Positions 35,726-47,690 of a DNA stretch of 64,000 bases are shown here, piece after piece. Position numbers and translations under genes: made by a program. How positions within the stretch are numbered: the first letter of the stretch is position 1; each line of letters opens with the position of its first letter. This stretch comes from Notamacropus eugenii (Eukaryota > Chordata > Mammalia > Diprotodontia > Macropodidae), in the NCBI RefSeq assembly GCF_028372415.1, contig NC_092878.1, positions 72,538,704 through 72,602,703 on the forward strand, written 5' to 3'. The notes beneath the pieces were generated by a model. It was not told the origin of the DNA, searched no databases, and saw nothing but the letters and a program-made list of their open reading frames with translations.

Positions 35726-35889
35726 GACTTAGGGGCTATCCTGCCCTCTGCCTCCACTCCTTTTCCATTTCCTTTCCCCCACATTAATCATTCTCTAAAT
35801 GAGTAGAATTGAATTAAAAAAAATAAAAAGACTATTCTATTTCTCTTCTTTATATCATGGTAGTTCCCATCCCCCATCCTCCTGACTCA

Positions 35890-36051
<162 letters not shown>

Positions 36052-36174
36052 GCTTGCACGTGCGCACCATTCAAAGTATACTTACTCAGCTTTGCAGGAT
36101 GGAAAAGTTAACATATTTGACTTAGGAGATTGCATTCAAGAAGTTGTTTCTGAAAACTCAGGAGGGCAGTATTT

Positions 36175-36340
36175 CAATGGATTAGAAATAGCTTTGTCCC
36201 TGGAGTCAGAAGATGAGAGCTTGAATTCCTGCTCTATTACTTTTAGTGGCCTTGAGTCTCAGTTTCTTCATCTGTAAAATGAAGCAGTTTGACTAGATGA
36301 TCTCTCATTTCCCTTTTAGCTCTAAATCCTATGCTCAAGG
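36175..36340 (+). mobile_element. MIR-type SINE fragment, plus strand
   Basis: Contains gtccctggagtcagaagat and the CORE-like ctcagtttcttcatctgtaa. Confidence 0.6.
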
Positions 36341-37011
36341 CTCTCTGGAGTTTACCTCTAGCCTTATGTTTCAAGACTGATAATTCTTTCTATTTATTGT
36401 TTAGTTGCTCTGGGAATTCACCAGGAAAAAAAAATCTATGTTATTGACAGAAGTCATTTGATTGATTTCAGCTAATTGAGAACAGAGCTGTGAAACAAGT
36501 ATTCTCCAAGAGGACCCTGATTGCTTATTAATTAATGAAGAGCAATTTTACTGACAAGGTCCTAAGTACTTGATGGAATCTCCAGGTGTATTAGGTCCAC
36601 TCAGTGAAGTCAGGCCCTATGGGGTAGGGGGGTGACTTAAACCCCTCTCTGGATAGCAGGCTATGGATTGTAAATGAAGACTGCTAAGTGGTACCTAGTG
36701 GTGTTAAAGGGTTTTGAGATAGGGTAGCCCTGGGACAACTTGACTGATTTTGTAAAAATGAACAAAAGCATGCCTCTGAATTATAAATGAAATGATTTGC
36801 AAGTCAATGCAGCAGAGACTCTAAATTGCTTTTGGCCCTTTAGCTTAATACACAGGCTCACTTGCATGATAATTAAGCCTGGGAGTTTAGTTCTTAGAGA
36901 GCAAAGTTATCATTCTTCCTGGACAGGAAGAAAGCCTGTAATCCTTATATCCACAGAAGTCTCAAAAAGGGTAAACTGAAAGAAACCCTTGTGTTTCAAA
37001 AAGTCTTAGTA
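36341..37011. other. Unassigned sequence
   Basis: No recognisable repeat or coding signal. Confidence 0.4.
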
Positions 37012-37071
37012 TTGTGTGTGTGTGTGTGTGTGGTTGTGTGTGTGGTTGTGTGTGTGGTTGTGTGTGTGTAT
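37012..37071 (+). repeat. (GT)n with tandem tgtgtgtggt units
   Basis: GT run followed by three copies of a GTGTGTGGTT-type unit. Confidence 0.93.
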
Positions 37072-37234
37072 CTGTACCTCTCTAGAACTCTACAATCTCC
37101 TCACACAAATAAATGTATTAGTGTATAGATTAAGTACTCTGAAAACAATCAATTTAAAAGTAATTTTTCCAAGTTTTATAATTTACTTGATTATAATGTC
37201 AACTCCATAGAATTTCAAAACCAGAAGGTACTTT

Positions 37235-37395
37235 AGACCCCAATAACCCAAGGCTGATTTTATAAATGAAGAATGAAGATGAATGAAGAAAGTAAGGCTC
37301 AGAGAGGTTTTACAACTTGCCCAAGACTAAACATGTAGCCAATGACTGAATTAGAACCCAAGTCTCCTGACAGACTTTTCAATGTTGTTCCATTA
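37235..37395 (-). mobile_element. MIR-type SINE fragment, minus strand
   Basis: Reverse CORE pattern: aaggctcagagaggttttacaacttgcccaagactaaacatgtagcc, then gaacccaagtctcctg. Confidence 0.6.
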
Positions 37396-37839
37396 CAATA
37401 CTAATTAAATCTTTTGCTCATTTGAGCATCAGTTGAACTCTAGTCATCTTCAATTAAGTATAGATAAGATAAAAATTCTTCTCAAATTCAATATAATTTT
37501 GATATCTGTACCAATGAAGAGAAAAATTGATATGAACCAATGAAAACTGAAAGTCTTTTGAAGATTCATTAAACATGTAATGTATACATTGCACTGTGCT
37601 AGGAAATACAAAGTTTAGAGAATAAAAGACCATACTTATAAAGCATCCCTAAACCCCCGACCTGGCAGTGATCCTCTTTGGAGCACCATTCTTGGCTGGA
37701 CCAGTGATTCCTTTAGCATATCAAGCATGCTATTAGGAAACTTTCTCATCTATAGGTAGCTAATATTAAAAATCTCACTTTGGACAGTTATGTATTTATG
37801 CATAATTATGTAGCTGTAGTTTCTCTCCTGAGTTAATGG

Positions 37840-38500
37840 GCTTTTCAAACAATATGTCCCAAAGACATCTCAAATTCAATGTGTCCATAATGGAGCTCAC
37901 TATATTCCCTCTTCAATCTCAACTCTTTTCTGAACTTTGCTATTTCTTTTGAGGACCTCACTCACTATTCTTTCAGTCACCCAGGTTCATAATCTTAGAG
38001 TCATTTTTGCCTCCTTATTTAGCCTCATCCCATAGTTCCACGTCCCAGCCTTTGCACAAACAATCCTCCTTGAATGGAATGTTGCCTCACTTCTAGCTTC
38101 TTACAATTCCTAGTTTATTTCAAACCTCATCTCAAATATTACTGCCTCAATGGCAATTTTCTGATCCCTTCCCCCTCACTCCTCAGCTAGTAGTGCCTTT
38201 ATTCTGTAAAAAAAAAAAAAAAATAGCATGTTTGTTATCATACACTTATAATATACGCACATGTATGCATATATATGCATATACATGTATGCATAAAAAT
38301 ATACATCTTCATATATGTATATATGTGTGTATGTGTGTATGCAAGTATGTGGTTGTGAATGTATGTATGAATGCTGGTTGTCCCAATAGAACAAAAGAAT
38401 CTTAGGGGAAAAGACTATTTCATTTTTGGTTTTGTATCCTTACTACTTAGCACAACACCTGGCACACAGCAGGCACTTAATAAATGCCCAGCATTTGATT
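37840..38500 (+). mobile_element. L2 LINE C-terminal and 3' end, plus strand
   Basis: Coding relic with tcccaaagacatctcaaattcaatgtg and ggttcataatcttagagtc (the reverse-transcriptase C-terminal region of L2), ending in the diagnostic tail cacctggcacacagcaggcacttaataaatgcc (about 38456-38490). A TATG microsatellite (38235-38365) interrupts the 3' UTR. Confidence 0.7.
38235..38365 (+). repeat. Imperfect (ATGTAT)n microsatellite
   Basis: Short tandem TATG-type repeats. Confidence 0.9.
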
Positions 38501-38814
38501 GATCACCAAAAACAATAATTTAATTGCCCATGGTTTCATAGTTCTGATATCAGTTCTGATATATGATATCAGAAGTAAACCTTGACACAAATCTCCTTTC
38601 ATCTGTCCACTATGTCAAGGAACCCATGAAAGAGATAGTATGATTTGAAATTAAAGAAGTAGAGAAAAGCAAAATGACTTTCCCCAGAGACATGGTTAGA
38701 CTTGAACTCTTCAACCTTTTCTCTAAGGAAAGCACTTTTTTGCCCCCTACAATTGCTGGCTGCCTCTATAATACTAGATCTTATCTCACTCCAGTGTTTA
38801 TGGTTTGGTTTTGG

Positions 38815-40311
38815 TTATTGTCCTTTGTTCTCGAAGAGGACCAAAATGACATCACCATGATAAAGTGAAGTTTCAATATGTATGACTGTGGCTGATCAGA
38901 CTAATATGAACTCGAAATGCTGTACCACAGATTGGGCACAGAAAGTCCATGTAGGGTGGTTAATCCAAATTTACACATCTTACATTTCTTTGTGCTGTTT
39001 CAATCTTCTTTCCTTATATAAGGAGGACTCTAGCAGTCCTGTGCCAGTGTGTCCCATGTTGCACAATCACATCCAAAGTACTTGAGACACACCTTGAAAG
39101 TGTCCTTGTATCACTTCTTCTGACCACCATGTGATCACCTTCCCCATACCAGTTCTCCATAATATAGTCTTTTTGACAAGCACACATTTTGCATTAGAAC
39201 AATATGACCAGCCCATCAGAGTTGCACTCTCTGAAATATAGTTTGAATGCTTGGCAGTTTAGTTTGAGCAAGCACCTCAGTGTCTGGTACCTTACCCTAC
39301 CAGATGATTTCCAGAATTTTCCTAAGACAGTTCAAATGGAAGTGATTCAGTTTCCTGGCATGGAAGACTGGTAGACTGGCACTACTAGTGCCATGTATCG
39401 CAAGCATATAACAATGAAGTCAGCACAATGGCTCTGTAGACCTTCAGTTTGGTGGTCAGTCTAATACCTCTTCTCTCTTTTTTTTGGAGCCTCCCAGACA
39501 CTGAGTTAGCTCTAGCAATGTGTGTGTCAACCTCATTGTCCATGTATACATCTCTGGGAAGCACACTACCAAGGTAAGTGAACTTATCCACAGTATTCAA
39601 AACTTCTCCATTTGTTGTAATCAGTGGTTCCACATGTGGATGGTGAATGATGGAGCACCTGTATTTTCTTGGTGTTAATTATTAGGCCAAAATTAGCACA
39701 GGGAGCAGAGAATTGATACATGCTTTGTTGCATTTCAGCTTCAGAGGCTGCCTTGAGTCTGCAATCACCTGTAAAAAAAAAAAAAATCATGCATCAACAC
39801 TCTCTCCACTTTGGTGGAAGAACTTAACATTGCTACAGTAGGTGACTTTCATGCTGTATTCATCCTCTTTGAAAGCATTTGATAACATGGCTGAAAACAT
39901 CATGTTGAAAAGCTTGGGAGGAAGCACACAGTTCTGTTTCACTCCTTTGGTGACTGGCAGAATATGAGAGCATTGTCCACTATCCAGAATCCGGGAAAAC
40001 ATGCTATCATGAAATTGATGTACAATCCTGACGAACTTCTCTGGACAACCAAATTTTGACATAATTTTCCATAAGCCCTCATGACTAACAGTGTCAAAGG
40101 CCTTGGTCAGATCTACAAACATTGTGTACAGATCTTTGTTGTGCTCCTGGAAATTCTCCTGGATTTGTTGGGCAGCAAATATCATTTCAACTGTTCCTTT
40201 GCCCTTTATGAATCCAAACTAGCTCTCTTGTATATCACCATCTTCCAGGTGAAGAACCAGTCCATTAAGGAGGACTCTAGCAAGAATCTTGCTAGGATCC
40301 TCCAGTGATTA
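38815..40311 (-). mobile_element. RTE-like LINE, reverse transcriptase and 3' part, minus strand
   Basis: Minus-strand non-LTR retrotransposon. The 5'-most visible coding is KGKGTVEMIFAAQQIQENFQ, then DLYTMFVDLTKAFDTVSHEGL (motif A) and TKGVKQNCVLPPKLFN in 39787-40185. An A/T run at 39775-39787 replaces the FADD box (the frame resumes GDCRLKAASEAEMQQSM). Then come KFTYLGSVLP, DNEVDTHIARA and LKVYRAIVLTSLLYACDTW (39385-39633). The 3' end at about 38815 reads (minus) cattttggtcctcttcgaga. I recognise the protein family from many animal genomes but assign the RTE clade only tentatively. Broken. Confidence 0.75.
39385..40311 (-). pseudogene. RTE-like reverse transcriptase relic
   Basis: Coding remnant of the element above: three open pieces (39787-40185, 39584-39790, 39385-39633) in different frames. 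Motif A Asp is present; the double-Asp catalytic box is lost to the T-run, so no activity is possible as read. Confidence 0.75.
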
Positions 40312-40827
40312 TATTACTAATGTGGATTGAGACTATGACTTATCAGTCATTGGAGTGGAAACTCCTAGCTGGTGAGTTTTCTATCAGACATTGTTAGAGG
40401 CAAGAGTAACACTATTACTCTCAGTTCAGGATTAATGTGGAGGTTAAGCAAAGTGGTTAGAAGTCATTTAAAAGTTAACATAAGAAGGTTTACTTTGCCC
40501 TAACATAGTAAGGAGATGCAGCAAGGTTGCAGTGATATTCAGCTTCTCTGGATCCATCTCTACTTGTCTCCATGTGGAAACATGTCTAGTCTAGTCAGCA
40601 GAATAGGGGGTGATAATGTTGCAGGAAGCACCCTAACATACACGAGGGGGCCTGCTATTACAGGTTTTTAGAACTGCATTCATAAAAGGAAAGGGAATTT
40701 TTTGAGAGGTTAGCAATCACTTTAATCAAGCACATGTATCATGCCTTTAACCAAGCACATATATCATTTGGTTAGTTCAGGGGAGTCAACACCTTGAATT
40801 TCAAAGAAAATACAGAGAAATGAAAGA

Positions 40828-41187
40828 TCAACAGACATGGCTTCCTCTGCCTGAATTCAGCAGACAGTTTGATCCCAACTGCCTGAAAATAGTTGCCACA
40901 GAGGGAAGTATGGCATCTGGGTTCTCCAAGCTGGTCGATTCCTTTGCAACTTCCCAGAGTCTTCATCTGACCAAACAAATACTTCCAGTCAGAAAGCCCC
41001 AAAGCCATCAACAGACATGGCTTTCTCTACCTGACCATAATTCAACAGACAGGTACAGCTGTCTGCCCAGTTACTAGGGAGGGGAGCATGACAACTGAGC
41101 TGTCAAAGCTGGGGGGGCTCCTTAGCAGCTTCCCAGAATCCCTGTCTGACACTCAAACGCTATTACAAAAACTAAGACCCAAAGTAA
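40828..41187 (-). repeat. Two diverged tandem units of about 180 bp
   Basis: Unit 1 40828-41007 and unit 2 41008-41187 share tcaacagacatggctt at the start and, about 120 bp in, cttcccagagtcttcatctgac / cttcccagaatccctgtctgac. Confidence 0.7.
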
Positions 41188-41192
41188 AACCT

Positions 41193-41262
41193 CATTTATA
41201 CCTTTTTGAGCATTTATAGAGCATTATACCTTTATACCTTAGAGCATTTATACCTTTTTGAG
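41193..41262 (-). promoter_or_regulatory. Duplicated TATA-box segment in putative LTR
   Basis: The 18-mer catttatacctttttgag occurs at 41193-41210 and again at 41245-41262. On the minus strand each gives ggTATAAATg, with a further TATAAA between. A plausible LTR core promoter that was locally duplicated; inference only. Confidence 0.4.
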
Positions 41263-41734
41263 AGCTGGAGGGGTTCACAACCCTTTGACTCAGTGCCTCA
41301 ACAGAAAGAACAAAAGGTGCTTGGGACCCTCCTACAAAACAGCTCCCTTAATCAAGCTTCCCACAATGGGCAGGCCATCAATGGGTGGGAAAAATCTTTA
41401 ATTACATTAGCAATATAAATACATATACTATTTCTAGTCAAAGAAACTCTAGTTTCTGTACTTTACTCTTTGTAAAGACTCTTGATTGATAAAGGCAAGA
41501 TTCAATCAGAGGCACTTGATTATACTTAAACAAAAACATCAAAAGATTGGATTTTGATTGCCATCACCCTCCACCCATTCTTTTCCAGGATCCTTGGCCT
41601 TACAATCTAAATGGCCATGGAACCTGGAGCAGAGGCATTATACTTCTTGATTATACTAAAATAAAAAGAATAGAAGATTAGATTTTGATTGCCATCACAG
41701 GTAATTCTACTGGTCAAAGGAATCCAACTCCATA

Positions 41735-41746
41735 TATCTATATATC

Positions 41747-41783
<37 letters not shown>

Positions 41784-41855
41784 ACATGTACATATATATA
41801 TATATATATATATGTATATGTATATGTATACACACCCCCCCACACACATATATGT
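41735..41855 (+). repeat. Compound TATATC/(TG)n/(TA)n/CACA microsatellite
   Basis: Consecutive short tandem runs within or beside the LTR-like block. Confidence 0.93.
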
Positions 41856-42149
41856 TCTTAGGTTACCTGGAGGGAAGAAAGAGTCTGTTAGGTCCTAGAG
41901 ACACCTTTGTCACCTATTAAGAAAAAGTAATTTCTCTTGAGGGAAAATGAGAAACCCTGATTTTATCACATATCACCTACTCTTCAGAGGTGCAGCCATC
42001 TCCTTTTGGCAAAATGGGATGTCTGCAAAAGAGAAAAGTAAGAAATAAAGAAAAAACATGTACAAAGATGAAGATTCTATCTTCTGGCAGACATAAGGAA
42101 GAAAATGATCAATTATAATACATCAACCATTGAATCATTTAGAATAAAA

Positions 42150-42310
42150 AGAGACCTTAAGATCATCTAATTCAAACTATTTGCTCTATAGTTTGGGAAA
42201 CTGAGGCACATAGTGGTTAAAATGAGTTGACTGTGGTGACACAAGCAGGAAGTGGTAAAGCTAAGATTTGCACTCAGATACTCAGTCTCCACATCATAAT
42301 CAGTAGCTGC
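42150..42310 (-). mobile_element. MIR-like SINE fragment, minus strand
   Basis: tttgggaaactgaggcacatagtggtt followed by gtaaagctaagatttgcac; weak but CORE-like. Confidence 0.45.
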
Positions 42311-42654
42311 TGCCCACTTCAGAGAATATTTAAAAGTCAAGGATTGTTTTATCTCTGAATATCATCAGGAAGTCTATGTCTTTGAGCATACTTGATAGAT
42401 ATAAAGGATGAAAATGCATATTAATTGAATGAATACACAAACACTTAAGAAAATAAAAGACAAGATACAGAGGAAAGAGAAGAAAAGATAAAAAAGAGGC
42501 AAAGGAGAGAGACAGAGACAGAGAAACAGAGAGTGGCAGAGAGATGGAGATAGAGCGGAGAAATAATATATTCCATCTATATGAGATCACAGGATCATAG
42601 ATTTTGAACTGAAATCAGGGATCTATTGGAGTTACTTCTTCCAAGCTCAAAAGT

Positions 42655-42913
42655 CAATTGTAAAGTTTTCAGTGAGAACATTTGCACCTTGAAAACAGGC
42701 AAATACTACAAATTCAAACTTGATTTCTTGTTTTGTTGTTTATCAAAACTTAAGAAAGTAATGGGAAAACATTGACAATACAGAGTCAAATATATGTATT
42801 ACTATCAATTATTGAATGTATTAATATATATTTGTATGAATTTAAAAGATGTATATATGTACACATATGTAGTATACACATCTGTATGTGCATATATACA
42901 CATACAGATGTGA

Positions 42914-42954
<41 letters not shown>

Positions 42955-42990
42955 AAATAATTCAGTTATTGAACATTTGCCAACACATAC
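42655..42990. repeat. Unclassified dispersed repeat, copy A
   Basis: Alignable by eye with 47915-48150: gtaaagttttcagtgagaac / gttaaattttcactgtgaac, the Tctacaaat block, tcttgttttgttg / tcttgttgatttc, and an end ttgaacatttgccaacacat / ttaaacatttatcagtacat. Copy A is interrupted by a TA/CA microsatellite (about 42890-42952). I do not recognise the family. Confidence 0.5.
42890..42952 (+). repeat. (TA)n microsatellite
   Basis: CATACA then about 17 TA units. Confidence 0.95.
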
Positions 42991-43001
42991 CTGATTAGAA
43001 C

Positions 43002-43199
43002 CAGGGGTGGGGAACCTGTGTCCTTGAGGCAACATATGACCCTCTAGATCCTCAAGTGTAACTTTCTGAATCCAAACTTCATAGAACAAATCGCTTATTA
43101 AAAAGATTTGCTTTATAAAACTTGGACTCAGTCAAAAGGCTGTGTGCAAGAATCTACAAGGCCACATGTAGCCTCTAGCCTGTAGTTTCCCCACCCCTG
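43002..43199. mobile_element. hAT-like palindromic MITE, copy 1 (198 bp)
   Basis: Begins caggggtggggaacctgtg and ends tagtttccccacccctg, near-perfect inverted termini. The internal halves (ccctctagatcctcaagtg / agtcaaaaggctgtgtgcaag...aaggccacatgta) are also roughly palindromic, with an aaaacttggactcagtcaaaagg arm. The CAGGGG...CCCCTG ends fit hAT transposons. No transposase. The same family is at 49100. Confidence 0.8.
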
Positions 43200-43214
43200 C
43201 AAGACCTTAGAGGT

Positions 43215-43375
43215 AATTTAGTCTTCTTGCCTAAGATTCCTAACCTATAGGTTAGGAAACTGATGTTCAGAGATTTTAGGTGAATTGTTCAAAATCTTAT
43301 TACTGATTAGTAACATAGCCTTGATTATGCCAGAACCTCTCTTTCCAAATACAGCTCTTTGGCCATTGCTTCCCA
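43215..43375 (-). mobile_element. Possible MIR-like SINE fragment, minus strand
   Basis: taggttaggaaactgatgttcagagat and later spacing resemble a reversed CORE; weak. Confidence 0.35.
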
Positions 43376-44849
43376 TTAACATCCCGATATAGCATGTGAT
43401 ATTAGGAAACATTATGTTTTGTTACTTAATTCTCACAATAACCCAGTGAAGTAGATAGAGGAAAAGGTAAAGACAAATATGTCTATAGATTTAGCATACA
43501 GTGGTAGAATCCTATGGGTAATGAACTAAGGAGTCACTTGGTGGCAACAGAGCTAGCCAACACTTCTAAAGACTTTCATGTCAGGTCTCTTTCCAGTCCA
43601 ATGACCAGGTTTCACATTAATAATGGAGGATGATCTAGCAGAGTGGGCCTCACCCAGTTTCCTTCCCCTCAGCTTTGGGAAAGTAATGTACTGTTGGTTA
43701 TAAACAGTTGAAAACAAATATTAGAAGGTCACTGTGCCTCTAAACTTTGATATATTGAGAAATGTGAATTTTAGCAGGGATTCTGAAGTACTGTCACGCA
43801 GGAAGCAGTGGAGTAAGTGGATTCATCTATCACTGGTGAAAACATGGGCCATGGTATCACTGTTTGAAGGTTGAGCATGGAAATTCTCAACCCTGATTAA
43901 ACATCCATAATTCCTAAAGGCTGTGACATGGCTGGCAGGCCTAGAAAGCTGAGCTCTTGAAATATAAATGGTTAGAATTTATAATGCAATGCCAATCCAT
44001 CCCCCAAAATTTGATTCCTCCTAAATGTGTACTGTTGAGTAATTATTTTACCATTTGTAAATGCTAATTTACAAATGTATATTGATTATCAGAGAAAATC
44101 TATATTTTTCTTCTGCAACTGAAATGTTATTGGTGATTTCCATATAGTGGTAATGTATAATGTTTCTATTGCCTCTTATTTAAGTGATCTCTTGGGAGAT
44201 GTACTTCTGGCATTTTCATGACTGGGAAGGGTAGGTAAGTAAAAAACTTGTTATAATTACAGATGCCGAACGCTGCATTTATCCTTGAAATTGTGTATAG
44301 CCAAATCTCAGATTAAAAATCAGATGGTGAGTGAATATATTTTCTTTCTTGAAGAAACCTTCCCTATGACACAGCGCATTTATTCCAGACAATCTCACCA
44401 ACTACAAAAGAGTCTATAGGTGTCTTAGTGCAGGGAAAAATCACAAAATGACCACTGTAGTCCTGGGGGAGAACAGGTAATGTAAATAGGGTATTTTATA
44501 GTGAAAACTCCTAGAAGAAAACCCTGTGCTAATTGAATGTGATGTAATGGCAGGGGCATTTGACCCTGCTACATCTGTTCTGCTGCTTCCCTTGTTCCTT
44601 CTGATCTGGACCAGAGAACTTCCAGACACCTTACTAAGACACTGATCCCTTTCACTCTTGGAAGATAATTAATTCAGCTCTGCAACTGGCCCTAGGGCAG
44701 ACCTGCCCTAGCTGATGAATGGAGGTTAAGTAAATCAATGATGCCTAAGTCCTTTACAAGTAGCCAAGTTCCAAATTTTGGTCCTTGCCTCTAACCATCA
44801 AGCACCTTAAGACAAATACTAAGGTATAGACAATTGACACTCTTTAACA
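43376..44849. other. Unassigned sequence
   Basis: No clear repeat, and only short frames without motifs. Confidence 0.4.
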
Positions 44850-47040
44850 ATTGATCTGTGGCTACTTGTTGCCTATCTCTACCTTTCAACCTCTTGCTTA
44901 GAAAGATCAAATAAATATCACTATTGCTGCTGGGAAATATGTGACAATCTACTATATTATGGATATATTGAGTAACCCTGTGATTCAGAGCTGTGAGGCT
45001 TCTCGGTACTGTCTCCCTTTCCTGACTATCATTGCTTTCTCTGGCATACCCATCTATGTCAGCCATATCTTAACCATCATGCCATATCTCATCCTACCCT
45101 CCTCCTCCATTGTACCTCTTCTATTGGTATCACCACCACAACAACAGCAATGCTGAAAATATATTGTCCTTCATGTCAGAATTTTTCTCATGGTCTGTCC
45201 ATCTTCTTGCATTCATGAAAAAATTGGGTTCCCCTCAGAAAACTCTCCCTTAAGTCTTATCTTCTCCCCTGACAGACATCTTCCCGGATATATTGGGTAA
45301 GAAGCTAAGGTATGCATGCTCATTGTACCTCACTGTCAATCTGAGAGGTTGCTACTACCTACATTTGTCATTTTCTCTTTCTTCAAAGAGGATTTTCCAT
45401 TATACTTACTACAGCTTCTATTCCTATTGCCCTATTCCTTTCACCTTCAATCCATTTCACTCTTTTGAAATCTTGGTGGCTGTTGTTTATTAGTCCAAGT
45501 TCAAGTCAAATCTTTCTTTTCGTATTCAATTCTGGACTTGTCTAACAAGCAGTTTATTTATTTAAAACTCTTTATTTCAAAATACAACCTTTCTACTTGG
45601 GAACTTCAATTTGCATGTTAATTGTTCTTCTAATGCCACTTATTATACTTTGGCAACCAATAGGGAGGCATACTCTTTCTCTTTTTATCAATTACAAGTA
45701 TTCCTCCTCCAAAATCCATAACTCTGAACTTCCTTTATCTGACCATATCCACCTGTTCTTCCAGTTAGTTATTCCTGTATTTCACTCTTCCTACATCTAC
45801 TGTACTCAACATAACTTCCTGTCACTGAAACTCTCTTTGATTTCTCAGGCCACATTTTTTTAATTGAATTATTTCATTTGTTTTCAGTGTTTGACAATCA
45901 CTTCCATATATCGTAGATTTTTTTCCACTCCCTCACTCTCATTTCCCCTCCCTCCCCATGCCCTCCCTAAGACAGCACACAATCTTATATAGGTTTTACA
46001 TGTAAATTCCTATTAAATGCATGTTGTATAGAAGAATTAAAATGAATGGGAGAAATCATAAAACAAAACAAAATCATAAAACAAAGGACAGAAGAAAATG
46101 GTCTGTTTCTATCTGCAATCCAATTTCAATACTTCTTTCTCTGGATGTGAAAGACATTTTGCCTCAAAAGTCCATTGGAAATTTTTTAAGTCCATGCATC
46201 TCAATGAAGTACTAAGTCTACTGGAAAAATTCCTCTCACACTATGGTTGTTGCTGTGTACAAAGTTCTCCTGGTTCTGCTCCTTTCACTCAGCATTACTT
46301 CATATAAGTCTTTCCAGGCTTCTCTGAAGTCTTCCTGTTCATCATTTCTCACAGCATAATGGTATTCCATTATATTTATATATCACAAATTGTTTAGCCA
46401 TTCCCCAGTTGATGGGGATCTTCTTGATTTCCAATTTTTGGCTACCACAAAGAGGGCTGCTATAAATATTGTTGTACATATGGGACTCAGACCATGTTCT
46501 TGTCTCATTTCCTTCCTCCAAAATTTTGCTTCTATAGTTAACTTTTTCAAATTTGTGTTGTCATTTATTACCAAACCCTTTTCCCACTTGTCTTATCTTG
46601 ATATATATTTCAAAATCCATTCTTGAACTGTCCCCATCATCTTCATTCCTGAACACTACTGGAGAAATTAATACAATTATGCTGAATTATAATTGGCCCA
46701 ATATGAATTTATGTTATTTGATCTCTACCAAATCTTCACTGCTACATATCTTTCGTTTTACTCTCCCTTAATGGACTTTCTGTTACACTGCATAAAACAT
46801 CTATTCCCAACCTCTCCTCAAGACATTTATGTCTCCCCTCCTTACTGCTTCTTATCCTAGAACCTGGTATTATGCTTTGCTAGTAAACTAAGGTCTCCAA
46901 TCCCTAACTTCAAATCATCTCAGCACCAGTTTCTGTTTTCCCTTCCTTTTTTTTTCTGATGTCATAGGATGCTGTAGCCCATTCTGTTAAAGACAGTACT
47001 TCTATTCAAGTCCTTGATCCTTTCTCCCTAACATCTCCTT
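44850..47040 (+). mobile_element. Old LINE-like coding relic (possible endonuclease), split by an L1
   Basis: Plus-strand protein-like stretches recur in 44941-45863 and 46486-46800, separated by a 5'-truncated L1. One segment reads SFEILVAVVY and, about 40 codons later, TFLLGNFNLHV, reminiscent of the GDFN motif of LINE apurinic-type endonucleases, followed by LSDHIHLFFQL, similar to the SDH motif. That spacing suggests an L2/CR1-type endonuclease relic, but conservation is poor and I cannot exclude another origin. Confidence 0.35.
45855..46485 (-). mobile_element. 5'-truncated L1, minus strand
   Basis: A T-run at 45855 then the L1 3' UTR (tgtttgacaatcacttccatat, the same text as near 8800) and the ORF2 end (ICTTIFIAALFVVAKNWKSRR, GEWLNNL in 46383-46574). 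Flanked by ctcaggccaca (45844) and ctcagaccatg (46486), a plausible diverged target duplication. Confidence 0.8.
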
Positions 47041-47044
47041 TGAG

Positions 47045-47135
47045 AGTGGTCAGATCAACCACAGTCAGACACATTGAAACTTGAGTAGAATAATGATGTC
47101 ATTTTGGTCCTTTTCAATAATGAAGGATAACAAGC
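47045..47135 (+). mobile_element. RTE-like 3'-end fragment, plus strand
   Basis: gatcaaccacagtcagacacattgaaact and gatgtcattttggtccttttcaataatgaaggataaca correspond, reverse-complemented, to the 3' end of the LINE at 38815-38920. Confidence 0.7.
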
Positions 47136-47479
47136 CCAGTTTTGAATATCTTCTTCCCTATTGGCTCCTTTCATATTAACTACAAATTTGTCCACATATT
47201 CCCTATACTAAAAATGAACAAAATGTAAAAACTAACAATGATGACCACTACCACAACAAAAATAAAAAGGAAAAACACACCTTTATTTGACTACACCATA
47301 GAGGGGAAAATGAACTTCACATACTGGGAGAACATTAAAAAGAACTGCCTGATTTGAGCAGAAGGTCCATGTTGGGGAGAAATGAGAAATTTTGCAGTAA
47401 AGTAGGCCTAAATGGTGAAGTATCTTGCAAGGCAACAGGGACAGTTTAGATCAGAGGCAGGTGGGAAAATGGAATAAGA
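47136..47479. other. Unassigned sequence
   Basis: A-rich then mixed; nothing recognised. Confidence 0.35.
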
Positions 47480-47690
47480 GTGTCCTAGAACAGGGGGAGT
47501 ATATTAAAAGGACAAGGAGATGGAAATTGTTATGTGGCAAGTAGTAGTAATTCAGCAGGTAGGTAAATGCAAGCTTGTATTAGAATGACTGCAGGGGAAG
47601 TGAACAGAGAAAAAATACAAAGGATATTGCAAAGAAGACACTCTCTGCACCAATGCTAATGATTTAGAAAGGTAGGATATGATAGTAAGA
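47480..47690 (-). mobile_element. Possible L2 internal fragment, minus strand
   Basis: The reverse complement reads ctttgcaatatcctttgtat then, about 40 bp on, cagtcattctaatacaagcttgc, positions that match the C-terminal coding of L2; diverged. Confidence 0.4.

Larger units (their letters stand above)
40390..41700 (-). repeat. Probable solitary ERV LTR, minus strand
   Basis: On the minus strand the block may begin tgtgatggcaatcaaaatc (about 41700). It has a cluster of TATAAA boxes (plus-strand ttatacc/tttata at 41195-41255) and downstream a diverged tandem duplication of about 180 bp (units at 40828 and 41008, both starting tcaacagacatggctt). A partial repeat of the start (gtgatggcaatcaaaatccaatc) also occurs at 41545-41572. 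Promoter-like TATA plus length over 1 kb suggest an LTR of an ERV. No gag/pol is attached, and ends and family are uncertain. Confidence 0.4.

Noticed and set aside
40828..41187. Repeated units considered as a CRISPR-like array
   Set aside because: Only two diverged 180-bp tandem units in vertebrate DNA; no short repeat/spacer pattern.
43376..44849. Search for a host exon with splice sites in the repeat-poor stretch
   Set aside because: No frame with recognisable protein similarity; splice-like dinucleotides alone are uninformative.
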